Positions 26,271 to 35,268 of a DNA stretch of 64,000 nt are shown piece by piece. Made by a program: the position numbers and the translations under genes. Position 1 is the first letter of the stretch; the number at the start of each line of letters is the position of its first letter. The notes under the pieces were generated by a model. The model worked only from the letters and a program-made list of their open reading frames with translations, was not told the origin of the DNA and searched no databases. The stretch covers positions 1-64,000 of the forward strand of contig NZ_LQOL01000060.1 of assembly GCF_002101555.1 (NCBI RefSeq), given 5' to 3'. Origin of the DNA: Mycolicibacterium canariasense. Lineage in GTDB: Bacteria; Actinomycetota; Actinomycetes; Mycobacteriales; Mycobacteriaceae.

Positions 26271-27491
26271 ATGCCCGTCGAGACCGCCGAGTTGGTGACC
26301 TCCTACGCCAGACCCTTCAACGCAGCGATCCTGCGGGGGCACGCGGTGACCTCACCACTGGGCCTGTGGCTGCTGCTGGCGCTGGCCGGACCGGCCACCG
26401 CGGGCGCCACCCGCAGCGAAGTCGAGGCCGTGCTGGGCACCTCGGTCGGCGATGCGGCGGCACGCGCCGCCGAACTGCTCGGCGAACCGCATCCTGCGGT
26501 GGCGGCGCTGGCGGCGGTCTGGGACCGCAATCTGGGGGTGGCGTTCGACGCCTGGGCGCGGACCCTGCCCGACGTCGTAGCACGCGGCCCGATACCCAGC
26601 CAGGCCGAGGCGAACACGTGGGCACAGAGCCACTCGCGCGGCATGATCGACGAATTCCCGCTCCGCATAGAGCGTTTGACCAGATTGTTGCTCGCGTCCG
26701 CCCTCGCCACCGATATCGCATGGCGGACGCCGCTGCATACCACCGAAGAGCTGGGTGGCGAATTCGGCAGGCTCATCAGCCGCGGACTGACGATCCGGGA
26801 CGGCATGCAGTTGGTCGTCGACACGGACGCGGCGGGCCTGGTCGCCGTGGCCGCACCGCACACCACGTCGGCTCTGGAGGTACTCAGCGTCATTGCCGCA
26901 CCGGGGGTGGCGCCGGCCGAGGTGGACACCGCCGCCCATCAGGTGGCCGCATTGTTGCGGGGTGACGGCCGGGCGGCGCGTCGGGTACCCGACGAGGACC
27001 TGGTCGACGGTCACGCCTGGACGGTGACCGAGCACCGCGAGCCGCGCACCGGCGGTCCTTCGGTGCAGATGGAATGGCGAAGCCACTTACCGGCGTGGTC
27101 GGCGACGAGCACCCACGACCTCAAGGATGCCCCGGGGGTGGCGCCGGTCGTCAGCGCGCTGACCGGGTTTCTCGCCGAAGACGACCTGCCCGCGACGTTC
27201 GGTGCGGCGCAGACGGCCGTCGCGTCCTACACGGAGTCGGGGTTCGAGGCTGCCGCGGTGACGGCGATCGGCCTGGTGGCCGCCGGGATGCCGTCCTTCC
27301 ACGAGGTACTGGTGAAGCGAATCGAGGTGCGGTTCAACCGGCCGTACGCCGTGCTGGCCTGCGCCGCGCGCGCCGAGGGGCCGCGGGCCTGGCGTGGGGT
27401 TCCGGTGTTCAGCGCATGGGTGGAGCGACCCGACGAGACGGCGACGACTGCCGTCGGAAGGCCGCAACCCGTTCCCGTCCGGACGAGCTGA
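26271..27491 (+). CDS. Serpin-like protein
   Basis: A 406-residue protein that resembles a divergent serpin. ANTWAQSHSRGMIDEFP (about residues 117-133) matches the conserved N.W....T.G.I segment, and FNRPYAVLACAA near the C-terminus matches the F..RPF strand. The intervening hinge is less clear. No signal peptide is evident, so it may act in the cytosol. Serpins are rare in bacteria and inhibit serine proteases; the neighbouring serine hydrolase is divergently transcribed, but a link is speculative. The ATG at 26271 fits the divergent promoter gap. Confidence 0.65.
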   Translation: MPVETAELVTSYARPFNAAILRGHAVTSPLGLWLLLALAGPATAGATRSEVEAVLGTSVGDAAARAAELLGEPHPAVAALAAVWDRNLGVAFDAWARTLPDVVARGPIPSQAEANTWAQSHSRGMIDEFPLRIERLTRLLLASALATDIAWRTPLHTTEELGGEFGRLISRGLTIRDGMQLVVDTDAAGLVAVAAPHTTSALEVLSVIAAPGVAPAEVDTAAHQVAALLRGDGRAARRVPDEDLVDGHAWTVTEHREPRTGGPSVQMEWRSHLPAWSATSTHDLKDAPGVAPVVSALTGFLAEDDLPATFGAAQTAVASYTESGFEAAAVTAIGLVAAGMPSFHEVLVKRIEVRFNRPYAVLACAARAEGPRAWRGVPVFSAWVERPDETATTAVGRPQPVPVRTS

Positions 27492-27496
27492 ACGAG

Positions 27497-27766
27497 TCAG
27501 CCGAAGACCCCGCAGATCTGCAGGATCAGCAGGACCGCGCCCGCGACGGCCAGCAGCACGAAAACCGCGAGCGGAATCATCGACGTGATCGCGGCGACCG
27601 ATATCCGTGACGGGGGCGCCGGATGCGGATTGTTCGACTGGGTTTCCTGGCCGGCGTCGGGCGGCGTGTCGCCGGGCTCCGTGCCGCCGCCGGGCAACAG
27701 GCCTGGTGTCGACGACGGTTCGGGATCGGGCGGCAGGCCCGCCTTCGGTTGTCTGTCGGTGGCCAT
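27497..27766 (-). CDS. DUF6480-like small membrane protein
   Basis: An 89-residue protein with a Pro/Gly-rich N-terminal half (TPGLLPGGGTEPGDTPP) and a single C-terminal transmembrane helix (about residues 60-85). The layout matches the DUF6480 family of actinobacteria, of unknown role. It lies convergent to the serpin-like gene (5 bp) and divergent from the amidase at 27855. Confidence 0.6.
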   Translation of the reverse strand: MATDRQPKAGLPPDPEPSSTPGLLPGGGTEPGDTPPDAGQETQSNNPHPAPPSRISVAAITSMIPLAVFVLLAVAGAVLLILQICGVFG

Positions 27767-27854
27767 GGCGCCCGGTTACCCGCCTGCCTGCCGGCCAAAC
27801 GGCAGGCCGGGAACTCGTGCTGCAGCGGACCCGACTCGCTGGCATGATCGCCGG

Positions 27855-28886
27855 ATGTATCACGTCCTGCCGGCCACCCCCGCGACGGTGCACTGGGGTT
27901 ACTTCGATCCCACCCTGACGCCGGCACTCACAGTCGACTCGGGTGACCTGGTGGCTGTGGAGACATTCACACACCACGCCGGTGATGCCCCGGATCTGTT
28001 GATGGACAACGAAATCCGCGCCGTCTTCGACCAGGTCGCCGACCGTGGGCCCGGCCCGCACCTGCTGACCGGCCCGATCGCGGTCGCCGGAGCCCGCCCG
28101 GGTGACGTGCTGCAGGTCGACATTCTGCAGGCCACTGCCCGCCTTCCTTACGGCTCGAATCTGGCCGCGCACTGGGGCTATCTCTACGACCTCACCGCTG
28201 CCGAGCGCGTCACCATCTACGAACTGGACACCGACGCGCTGCGCGGACGGGCGCTGTTCGGCTACGACTGGACCACCACGCCGCTGGCCGACCAGCCGGG
28301 CACCCTCGTCGAACCGGACAGCGTCACGCGGCAACCCGCGTTGCCCGGTGTCACCGTCCCGCTGCGCCCACACTTCGGCACCATGGGCGTGGCACCGGCC
28401 GCCGCCGGGCGGGTGTCCTCGGTGCCGCCCGGCGATCACGGCGGAAACATCGACAATTGGCGGATCGGTTCGGGGGGCCGGATGTATTACCCGGTCCACA
28501 CCGCCGGTGCCCTACTGTCGATCGGTGACCCACATGTTTCCCAGGGCGACGGTGAGATCAGCGGTACGGCGCTGGAGGCGTCGTTGAACGGGCTGCTGCG
28601 CCTCACCGTGCGCCGCGATCTGCCGTTCACGGTGCCGGTGCTGGAGACGGCGACCGAACTGCTGGTCCACGGTTTCGGCGACACCCTGGACGGTGCGATG
28701 CGGGCGGCGGCGGTACGCGCGCTCGATATCTTGCAGCGGCTCTACGGTCTGTCCCGTGCCGATGCCTACTCGTTCATGTCGGTGGCGGTGGATTTCACCG
28801 TCACCCAGGTCGTCGATCAGCGTCAGGGTGTGCACGCCCGGATCGACAAACGCTGTTTTCCCGGCGAATGGGGTAGCGCGGCGTGA
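27855..28886 (+). CDS. Acetamidase/formamidase family protein (second copy)
   Basis: A 343-residue second member of the acetamidase/formamidase family, distinct from the gene at 644. GPIAVAGARPGDVLQVDIL, the block PPGDHGGNIDNW and the segment ISGTALEASLNG are characteristic. It would hydrolyse a small or N-substituted amide in the cytosol. The ATG at 27855 is chosen because the frame before it covers the divergent DUF6480 gene. The stop overlaps the GTG of the RidA gene, so the pair is translationally coupled. Substrate unknown. Confidence 0.8.
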   Translation: MYHVLPATPATVHWGYFDPTLTPALTVDSGDLVAVETFTHHAGDAPDLLMDNEIRAVFDQVADRGPGPHLLTGPIAVAGARPGDVLQVDILQATARLPYGSNLAAHWGYLYDLTAAERVTIYELDTDALRGRALFGYDWTTTPLADQPGTLVEPDSVTRQPALPGVTVPLRPHFGTMGVAPAAAGRVSSVPPGDHGGNIDNWRIGSGGRMYYPVHTAGALLSIGDPHVSQGDGEISGTALEASLNGLLRLTVRRDLPFTVPVLETATELLVHGFGDTLDGAMRAAAVRALDILQRLYGLSRADAYSFMSVAVDFTVTQVVDQRQGVHARIDKRCFPGEWGSAA

Positions 28887-29302
28887 ACGCCTCGGGCGGA
28901 ATCCGGTCCTTCGCCTTCACCCCGGCCGACGGGGTGCCGCCGTCGGTGGCCCCGTTCGCGCACGCCACCGCCGCCGGCGAGACGCTCTACGTGACCGGGC
29001 AGATGCCCACCGATACCGGTGGATCGGTGGTGAGCGAGGACATCGCGGTCCAGACGGATCAGGTGCTGAGCAATCTGCTCCGGGTGACCGAGCTGTGCGG
29101 CGGGGGACTGGCCGACGTGGTCTCGGTGCGCGCCTATCTCACCGACTGGTCCGAGTACGAAGCCTTCAACACGGCGTACGCCGCGTGGTTTCCAGACCGG
29201 CTGCCGTCCCGGACCTGCGTCGGCGTGACGGGCTTGGCGGTGGGTGCCCGCGTCGAGATCGACTGGGTGTGTTGGCGAAGCGGCGGTTGGGGTTCGCCCT
29301 AG
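28883..29302 (+). CDS. RidA family deaminase-like protein
   Basis: A 139-residue RidA/YjgF homologue that keeps the usual active-site pattern: PSRTCVGVTGLAVG with Arg and VEIDWV with Glu. It should be able to hydrolyse enamine or imine intermediates. The GTG at 28883 overlaps the amidase stop. A different RidA at 21064 lacks the Arg, so the two copies have probably diverged in function. The next gene begins 10 bp downstream. Confidence 0.8.
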   Translation: MNASGGIRSFAFTPADGVPPSVAPFAHATAAGETLYVTGQMPTDTGGSVVSEDIAVQTDQVLSNLLRVTELCGGGLADVVSVRAYLTDWSEYEAFNTAYAAWFPDRLPSRTCVGVTGLAVGARVEIDWVCWRSGGWGSP

Positions 29303-29311
29303 TATCGGGGC

Positions 29312-29713
29312 ATGGCACTGGATTCCGCCGCGGTGCGCCGCTGGTTCGACGACTACCTGGAGGTCTTCGCCGCGGCGGTGCGCGGGGAACGGGAGATGTC
29401 CGAGCTGCTGGGCCGCTACGCGGTGCCCCTGGTGATCACCACCGACGACGGGGTGGTGACCCTGACCACGGCCGACCAGGTGGCCTCGGTGATCCAGGGG
29501 CAGGTCGATGGGCTGCGCGCCCAGCGCTACCACCACAGCTCGCTGCTCAACGCGGAAGTGTCGCTGCTCAACGCGTCTTCGGCGCTGTATCGCGGGGCCT
29601 TCGTGCGGCATGACGGCACGGGTGCCGAACTGGGCCGCGTGGCGGTGACCTACCTGGTAGCAGACGGCTCCGACGATGTGCAGATCGCGGTACTCGCCTC
29701 GCACGGCGACTGA
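29312..29713 (+). CDS. DUF6841/SnoaL-like hypothetical protein
   Basis: A 133-residue protein whose pattern, an N-terminal helix with WFDDYLEVFA followed by curved beta strands (VPLVITTDDGVVTLTT, SALYRGAFVRHD), fits the NTF2/SnoaL-like fold, most likely the DUF6841 group. No catalytic residue can be assigned. It starts at ATG 29312, 10 bp after RidA, and is followed by a 94-bp gap before comEA, so it is probably the last gene of the amidase-RidA operon. Confidence 0.55.
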   Translation: MALDSAAVRRWFDDYLEVFAAAVRGEREMSELLGRYAVPLVITTDDGVVTLTTADQVASVIQGQVDGLRAQRYHHSSLLNAEVSLLNASSALYRGAFVRHDGTGAELGRVAVTYLVADGSDDVQIAVLASHGD

Positions 29714-29807
29714 AGGCGTTATCCACAGTGCCGGATTCATCCACAGGTGATGCGTCCGCGATGCCGTGGCGCCGAAATCTGTTGCCGGCGTTGCCTACCG
29801 TCGGCTC

Positions 29808-30608
29808 ATGGACACGGAATCACCGGCGCAGCGGCTGACCCGGCGCATCGGCGCGGCCCCCGACGCCGACCCGGCCACCGCACCCGAGGAGGAGCCGGAC
29901 ACCTCACTGTCGCGGTGGCTGCCCGACCATCCGCCCGGCTCCGGAGACTGGATCGCCGCGCTGCGGGCCGACCCCGGTCGGGCCGGGGCCATCGCCCTGG
30001 TCGCGGTCGGCGTGCTGGCGGTGCTGGTCACGGTGTTCACCCTGATGCGCGACCGTACCCCACCCGTCGCATCGGCGAATCTGCCTGCCGTACAGATGGT
30101 TTCGTCGGCAACCCCGTCCGCGACTCCGCCGTCGGCGGCCGACGGGCCGGTGGTGGTCAGCGTGGTCGGCCTGGTGCACAAGCCGGGATTGGTCACCCTG
30201 ACTGCCGGCGCCCGGATCGCCGACGCCCTCGAAGCCGCCGGCGGCCCCCTGGACGGAGCCGATCTGGTCGGATTGAACATGGCCCGCAGGATCGCCGACG
30301 GAGAACAGATCATCGTCGGCATCACCGGCCCGCCAGGAGCGCCGTCGCCGATGGGCAGTTCCGTCAGCTCGAATACCGTTGCGGCACCGGCGCAGCCGGA
30401 TACCGCGCCGTCCGGGGCGGCCGTGGACCTCAACACCGCCACCGCCGAGGACCTCGATGCCCTGCCGGGCGTCGGGCCGGTGACCGCCGCGGCGATCATC
30501 GCGTGGCGGGAGGCCAACGGCCGCTTCGGCAGCGTCGACCAATTGGGTGAGGTCGACGGTATCGGGCCGGCGCGCCTGGAGAAACTGCGCAACCTGGTCC
30601 ATGTGTGA
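29808..30608 (+). CDS. comEA: ComEA-like DNA-binding protein (SLBB and helix-hairpin-helix)
   Basis: A 266-residue protein with a long Ala/Pro/Asp-rich cytosolic N-terminus, one transmembrane helix (about residues 63-82), an SLBB-like domain (VVVSVVGLVHKPGLVTL) and a C-terminal helix-hairpin-helix pair (VDLNTATAEDLDALPGVG, then VDGIGPARLEKL). ComEA binds incoming DNA at the cell surface in competent bacteria; in mycobacteria natural transformation is not usual, so its use is unclear. It overlaps comEC by four bases. This order matches Rv2415c-Rv2416c of M. tuberculosis. Confidence 0.88.
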   Translation: MDTESPAQRLTRRIGAAPDADPATAPEEEPDTSLSRWLPDHPPGSGDWIAALRADPGRAGAIALVAVGVLAVLVTVFTLMRDRTPPVASANLPAVQMVSSATPSATPPSAADGPVVVSVVGLVHKPGLVTLTAGARIADALEAAGGPLDGADLVGLNMARRIADGEQIIVGITGPPGAPSPMGSSVSSNTVAAPAQPDTAPSGAAVDLNTATAEDLDALPGVGPVTAAAIIAWREANGRFGSVDQLGEVDGIGPARLEKLRNLVHV

Positions 30609-32134
30609 ACGCCGAACGGCCACCGCTGGACCTGCGGCTGGTGCCGGCCGCCCTGACCAGCTGGGCGGTGACCGCCGCGGGCATCATCTGGCCGGTCGGA
30701 GCGGTACCGGCCGCCGCCGCGTCGATCATGCTGGCCGTCCTGCTGCGCCGGTTCACCGGCCGGCTGGCGGCAGCCGAACCGGACCGGCCGATCTTCGGGA
30801 CTGCCGGTGTACTGGCCGTCGCGATGGTCGCGGCGGCTTTCGCGGTGTCGATCGGTCTACGGTCCCACGACGTCCGCCACCACCCGGTCACCGCACGCAT
30901 CGGGACGACGGTCACCGTCACCGTGACACCCGCGGAGACGCCACGCGTATTGGCAGGCGGTCGGCTGCTCTTCCGGGCCGCGCTGCGGGAACTGGCCGGC
31001 GCCCCGGCCGACGGCGCGGTGACGGTCTTCGCACCCGCCTGGCGCGGCGGCGAGGTGACCGCGGGCCGCCCCACCACCTTCCGCGCGAGGGTGGGGAGGC
31101 CCACCCGCGCGGATCTGACCGTCGCGGTGCTCACCGCAATCGGTGAGCCGACCGTCGGCCGCACCCCCACCGTCCCGCGGCTGGCCGGCCACATCCGGTC
31201 GGCGTTCGCCGCAATCGCGCGGCTGGTGTTACCGGTCGATCAGGCGGCCATGCTGCCCGCGTTGGTGCTGGGGGACACCTCGATGGTGTCCGCGTCGGCC
31301 GCGTCCGACTTCCGCACCGCCGGGCTGACACATCTCACCGCGGTGTCGGGGGCCAACGTGACGATCGTGTGCGGGACCGCCCTGCTCAGCGCCGCGCTGA
31401 TCGGCCCGAGGCTGGCCGCGGTGCTGGCGTTCGTGGTGCTGGTGGCATTCGTCATCGTCGTCGAGCCGTCGGCCAGCGTGCTGCGCGCCGCGGTGATGGG
31501 CGGTATCGGATTGCTGGCCATGGTGTCGCATCGGCGCCGACAGGCCATCCCGGTGTTGGCGTGCAGCGTCATCGCGTTGATGGTCGGCGCTCCGGCCCTG
31601 GCGGTGGACGTCGGTTTCGCGCTCTCGGTGGTGGCCACCGCCGCGCTGGTGCTGATCGCTCCGGCGTGGTCGCAGCGACTGACCGACCGGGGCTGGCCGC
31701 GGCCGCTGGCTGCCGCGGTCAGTGTGGCGGTGGCCGCCCAATTGGTGACCGCCCCGTTGGTCGCCGGTATCACCGGTCGGTTCAGCGTGCTGTCGGTGTT
31801 GGCCAACCTGGTGGTTGCCGCCGTCATCCCACCGATCACCGTCATCGGGACGGCCGCGGCGGTGTTGGCGGCCTGGTGGCCGACCGGTGCCGGGCTGCTC
31901 ATCCGGTTCACCGGACCCGAACTGTGGTGGCTGCTGCAGGTGGCCCATCGGGTCGCCGCGGTGCCGGGCGCCACCGTGCCGGTGCCCTCGGGACCGGTCG
32001 GCGTGGTGGTGGTCGCCGCCGGGGGGCTCGCTCTGGTGCTGGGCTGGCGCCGGCGCTGGGTGCGGCTGCTGGTGGCCCTGGGTGGGGTCGGACTGTTGGC
32101 GTGGACCGTTTCCGGTGTTGTCGGGCCGGCGTGA
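30605..32134 (+). CDS. comEC: ComEC/Rec2-like membrane channel
   Basis: A 509-residue protein with about 10 transmembrane helices. The competence core LTHLTAVSGANVTIV and the segment VEPSASVLRAAVMGGIG (residues about 240-300) mark the ComEC channel domain. The C-terminal metallo-beta-lactamase-like nuclease found in longer ComEC proteins is missing, as in mycobacterial relatives. The GTG at 30605 overlaps the comEA stop. It is followed by holA after 12 bp. Confidence 0.88.
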   Translation: MNAERPPLDLRLVPAALTSWAVTAAGIIWPVGAVPAAAASIMLAVLLRRFTGRLAAAEPDRPIFGTAGVLAVAMVAAAFAVSIGLRSHDVRHHPVTARIGTTVTVTVTPAETPRVLAGGRLLFRAALRELAGAPADGAVTVFAPAWRGGEVTAGRPTTFRARVGRPTRADLTVAVLTAIGEPTVGRTPTVPRLAGHIRSAFAAIARLVLPVDQAAMLPALVLGDTSMVSASAASDFRTAGLTHLTAVSGANVTIVCGTALLSAALIGPRLAAVLAFVVLVAFVIVVEPSASVLRAAVMGGIGLLAMVSHRRRQAIPVLACSVIALMVGAPALAVDVGFALSVVATAALVLIAPAWSQRLTDRGWPRPLAAAVSVAVAAQLVTAPLVAGITGRFSVLSVLANLVVAAVIPPITVIGTAAAVLAAWWPTGAGLLIRFTGPELWWLLQVAHRVAAVPGATVPVPSGPVGVVVVAAGGLALVLGWRRRWVRLLVALGGVGLLAWTVSGVVGPA

Positions 32135-32146
32135 AACGATCGTGGG

Positions 32147-33103
32147 GTGAGCGACGGACTGCACCTGGTGCTCGGTGACGAGGAACTGCTCGTGGAGCGC
32201 GCCGTCGGGGAGGTGTTGCGCGGTGCCCGGAAACGCGCGGGCAGCACCGACGTGCCGGTGGACCGGCTGCGCGCCGGTGAGGTGAGCACCAGCGAGCTCG
32301 CCGAGTTGCTCAGCCCGTCGTTGTTCGCCGAGGAGCGGGTGGTGGTGCTGGAAGCGGCCGCCGAAGCCGGCAAGGACGCGGTGGCGCTCATCGTGACGGC
32401 GGCGGCCGATCTCCCGCCCGGCACCATGCTGGTGGTGGTGCACTCCGGTGGCGGGCGCGCCAAGGCCATGGCCGACCAACTCAAAAAACTTGGTGCCCAG
32501 GTGCATCCGTGCGCCAAGATCACCAAGGCCGCCGAGCGCGTTGATTTCGTCCGCCACGAATTCCGCGCGCTCAAAGCGAAGGTCGACGACGACACCGTGG
32601 CCGCGATCATCGACGCGATCGGGTCGGATCTGCGCGAACTGTCGGCCGCCTGTTCGCAGCTGGTCGCCGATACCGACGGCCAGATCAACGTGGCCGCGGT
32701 GCGCCGGTACCACAGCGGCAAGGCCGAGGTGAAGGGCTTCGACATCGCCGACAAGGCGGTGCTGGGCGACGTGTCCGGCGCGGCCGAGGCATTGCGCTGG
32801 GCCATGCTCAGCGGCGAACCGCACGTCGTGCTCGCCGACGCACTGGCCGAGGCGGTGCACACCATCGCGCGGGTGGGGCCGTTGTCCGGTGACCCGTACC
32901 GGCTCGCCGGCGAACTGGGCATGCCGCCGTGGCGGGTGCAGAAGGCGCAGAAGCAATCGCGACGCTGGTCGCGTGACCGGGTGGCGCAGGCCATGCGGGT
33001 GGTGGCGGCGCTCAACGCAGACGTCAAGGGCGCCGCCGCGGACGCGGACTACGCGCTGGAGCGCGCGGTGCGCCGCGTCGCCGAACTCGCGTCCGACCGG
33101 TAG
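32147..33103 (+). CDS. holA: DNA polymerase III subunit delta
   Basis: A 318-residue clamp-loader delta subunit. LHLVLGDEELLVERAV at the N-terminus and the AAA+ lid region (LFAEERVVVLEAAAEAGKDA) are typical, though the family lacks a working Walker A site. The C-terminal helical collar includes GMPPWRVQKAQKQSRRW. It opens the sliding clamp during replication. GTG start at 32147. The position between comEC and rpsT follows the mycobacterial gene order. Confidence 0.92.
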   Translation: MSDGLHLVLGDEELLVERAVGEVLRGARKRAGSTDVPVDRLRAGEVSTSELAELLSPSLFAEERVVVLEAAAEAGKDAVALIVTAAADLPPGTMLVVVHSGGGRAKAMADQLKKLGAQVHPCAKITKAAERVDFVRHEFRALKAKVDDDTVAAIIDAIGSDLRELSAACSQLVADTDGQINVAAVRRYHSGKAEVKGFDIADKAVLGDVSGAAEALRWAMLSGEPHVVLADALAEAVHTIARVGPLSGDPYRLAGELGMPPWRVQKAQKQSRRWSRDRVAQAMRVVAALNADVKGAAADADYALERAVRRVAELASDR

Positions 33104-33120
33104 GGCTGGAGACGACGAAG

Positions 33121-33149
33121 CGCGCGCGGGCCGGTGGGCCACACGCGCG
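33121..33149. terminator. Possible bidirectional terminator between holA and rpsT
   Basis: CGCGCG (33121-33126) can pair with CGCGCG (33144-33149), with an inner GGCC/GGCC pairing, in the gap between two convergent genes. A GC-rich hairpin without a clear T-run is common for mycobacterial 3' ends. The evidence is structural only. Confidence 0.3.
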
Positions 33150-33174
33150 TGTCAGTCGAACTCGAGGAAGACCG

Positions 33175-33435
33175 TCAGATCTTGTTGACGGCGAGCGCCA
33201 GGGCGGACTTCTTGTTCGCGGCCTGGTTCTTGTGGATCACGCCCTTGCTGGCGGCCTTGTCCAGCTTGCGGTTGGTGGCGGCGAGCAGCTCGCCGGCCTT
33301 GTCCTTGTCGCCGGACTCGATGGCCTCGCGCAGCCCGCGGACAGCCGTGCGCAGCGACGACTTGACGGACTGGTTGCGCAGACGACGGCGCTCGTTGGTC
33401 TTGATGCGCTTTTCCTGCGACTTGATGTTGGCCAC
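33175..33435 (-). CDS. rpsT: 30S ribosomal protein S20
   Basis: An 86-residue ribosomal protein with the S20 N-terminus MANIKSQEKRIKTNERRR and helical pattern RNQSVKSSLRTAVRGL, ending in SALALAVNKI. It binds 16S rRNA in the body of the small subunit. The start is GTG at 33435. It is transcribed alone, convergent with holA and divergent from the ATP-grasp gene. Confidence 0.97.
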   Translation of the reverse strand: MANIKSQEKRIKTNERRRLRNQSVKSSLRTAVRGLREAIESGDKDKAGELLAATNRKLDKAASKGVIHKNQAANKKSALALAVNKI

Positions 33436-33600
33436 GCGTGTAAATCCTTCTTCAACGTCGGTTGGGTTACGAAGTCTGGGTGCCCGGCGCAGTGTCGTGG
33501 CTGGGCAGCGGTTGTCCAGGTTACCAGCGGATGGCCGGATCTCCCAAAGCGAGAGCGTCTGGCCTGCCGAAATCGCACATCTGGTGCAGCATTGACAACC

Positions 33601-35268
33601 GTGAGCCTACGAACACTGCCTAACGAATCGGTGCGGACGTCGCGCAGTTCTTCCAGCGCGTCGAAACGCCAGGTAGGGATCTTCGACGGCTACAACGGCC
33701 GGGGCGGATACGCCGAGGCCTTCGACGAGATGTTCGACGCACAGGGCAACGTGCGCGGCCCGTACAAGGGCATCTTCGCCGAGCTGTCGCCGTCGGACGC
33801 CTCCGAACTGGAGGCCCGCACCGAGGCACTCGGCCGGGCGTTCATCGACCAGGGCATCACCTTCTCGCTGTCCGGGCAGGAGCGGCCCTTCCCGCTGGAT
33901 CTGGTGCCGCGGGTGATCTCGGCGGCCGAGTGGTCGCGGCTGGAGAAGGGCATCACCCAGCGCGTCAAGGCGCTGGAGATGTACCTCGACGACATCTACG
34001 GCGACCAGGAGATCCTGCGCGACGGGGTGATCCCGCGCCGGCTCATCACCTCCTGCGAGCACTTCCACCGCGAAGCGGTCGGCATCAACCCGCCGAACGG
34101 GGTGCGCATCCACGTGGCAGGGATCGACCTGGTGCGCGACGGGCAGGGCACCTTTCGGGTGCTCGAGGACAACCTGCGCTCCCCGTCGGGCGTGTCCTAT
34201 GTCATGGAGAACCGCCGCACCATGGCCCGGGTCTTCCCCAATCTGTTCGCCACCCACCGGGTGCGCGCCGTCGGTGACTACTCGTCGCATCTGCTGCGGG
34301 CGCTGCGCAAGGCCGCCGCCTCCAACGAGGCCGACCCGACGGTGGTGGTGCTCACCCCCGGCGTGTACAACTCCGCGTACTTCGAGCATTCACTGCTGGC
34401 CCGGCAGATGGGCGTCGAACTCGTCGAGGGCCGCGACCTGTTCTGCCGCGACAACACCGTCTACATGCGCACCACCGAGGGCGAGCGGCAGGTCGACGTG
34501 ATCTACCGCCGCATCGACGACGACTTCCTGGACCCCATGCAGTTCAAGCCGGACTCGGTGCTCGGTGTCGCCGGCATCCTCAACGCCGCCCGGGCCGGCA
34601 ACGTCGTGATCTCCAGCGCCGTCGGCAACGGGGTCGGCGACGACAAACTCGTCTACACCTACGTGCCGACGATCATCGAGTACTACCTGGGCGAGAAGCC
34701 GTTGGTGGCCAATGTCGACACCTTCCGGTGCTGGCTGGACGACGAGCGCGAGGAGGTGCTCGACCGGGTCGACGAGTTGGTGATCAAACCGGTCGAGGGT
34801 TCCGGCGGGTACGGCATCGTGTTCGGCCCGGACGCCTCGGCCAAGGAACTCGCCGCGATCTCGAAGAAGATCCGCGCCGATCCGCGCGGCTGGATCGCCC
34901 AGCCGGTGGTGCAGTTGTCCACCGTGCCGACCCGCATCGGCGACAAGCTGGTGCCCCGCCACGTCGACCTGCGGCCGTTCGCCGTCAACGACGGTGACGG
35001 CGTGTGGGTGCTGCCCGGCGGACTGACCCGGGTGGCGCTGCCGGAGGGATCGCTGGTGGTGAACTCCAGCCAGGGCGGCGGTTCCAAGGACACCTGGGTG
35101 CTGGCGTCGCGCACCTCGGCCGCCGACCGCGAGCTGGCCGCCGCCGAATTGGTGAAGGTCCCGCCCCCGAAGAGCGGCAGGGCCGGCAAGGCCGCGAAAC
35201 CCGAGCGGGCACCGGAGTCGTCGAATTCGCAGCAGCAGCAACAACAGAATCAGGCGGTGATGCGCTGA
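33601..35268 (+). CDS. Circularly permuted ATP-grasp type 2 protein (Rv2411c-like)
   Basis: A 555-residue member of the circularly permuted ATP-grasp family (COG2308). Features include FDEMFDAQGNVRGPYKGI, GIDLVRDGQGTFRVLEDNLR and the loop VIKPVEGSGGYGIVFGP (each read in part). It is predicted to ligate carboxylates to amines with ATP. The C-terminus is a low-complexity tail with a run of six Gln from CAG/CAA codons. GTG start at 33601. It is fused by a TGATG junction to the alpha-E gene and followed by a transglutaminase-like gene, a conserved triad with no proven product. Confidence 0.88.
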   Translation: MSLRTLPNESVRTSRSSSSASKRQVGIFDGYNGRGGYAEAFDEMFDAQGNVRGPYKGIFAELSPSDASELEARTEALGRAFIDQGITFSLSGQERPFPLDLVPRVISAAEWSRLEKGITQRVKALEMYLDDIYGDQEILRDGVIPRRLITSCEHFHREAVGINPPNGVRIHVAGIDLVRDGQGTFRVLEDNLRSPSGVSYVMENRRTMARVFPNLFATHRVRAVGDYSSHLLRALRKAAASNEADPTVVVLTPGVYNSAYFEHSLLARQMGVELVEGRDLFCRDNTVYMRTTEGERQVDVIYRRIDDDFLDPMQFKPDSVLGVAGILNAARAGNVVISSAVGNGVGDDKLVYTYVPTIIEYYLGEKPLVANVDTFRCWLDDEREEVLDRVDELVIKPVEGSGGYGIVFGPDASAKELAAISKKIRADPRGWIAQPVVQLSTVPTRIGDKLVPRHVDLRPFAVNDGDGVWVLPGGLTRVALPEGSLVVNSSQGGGSKDTWVLASRTSAADRELAAAELVKVPPPKSGRAGKAAKPERAPESSNSQQQQQQNQAVMR

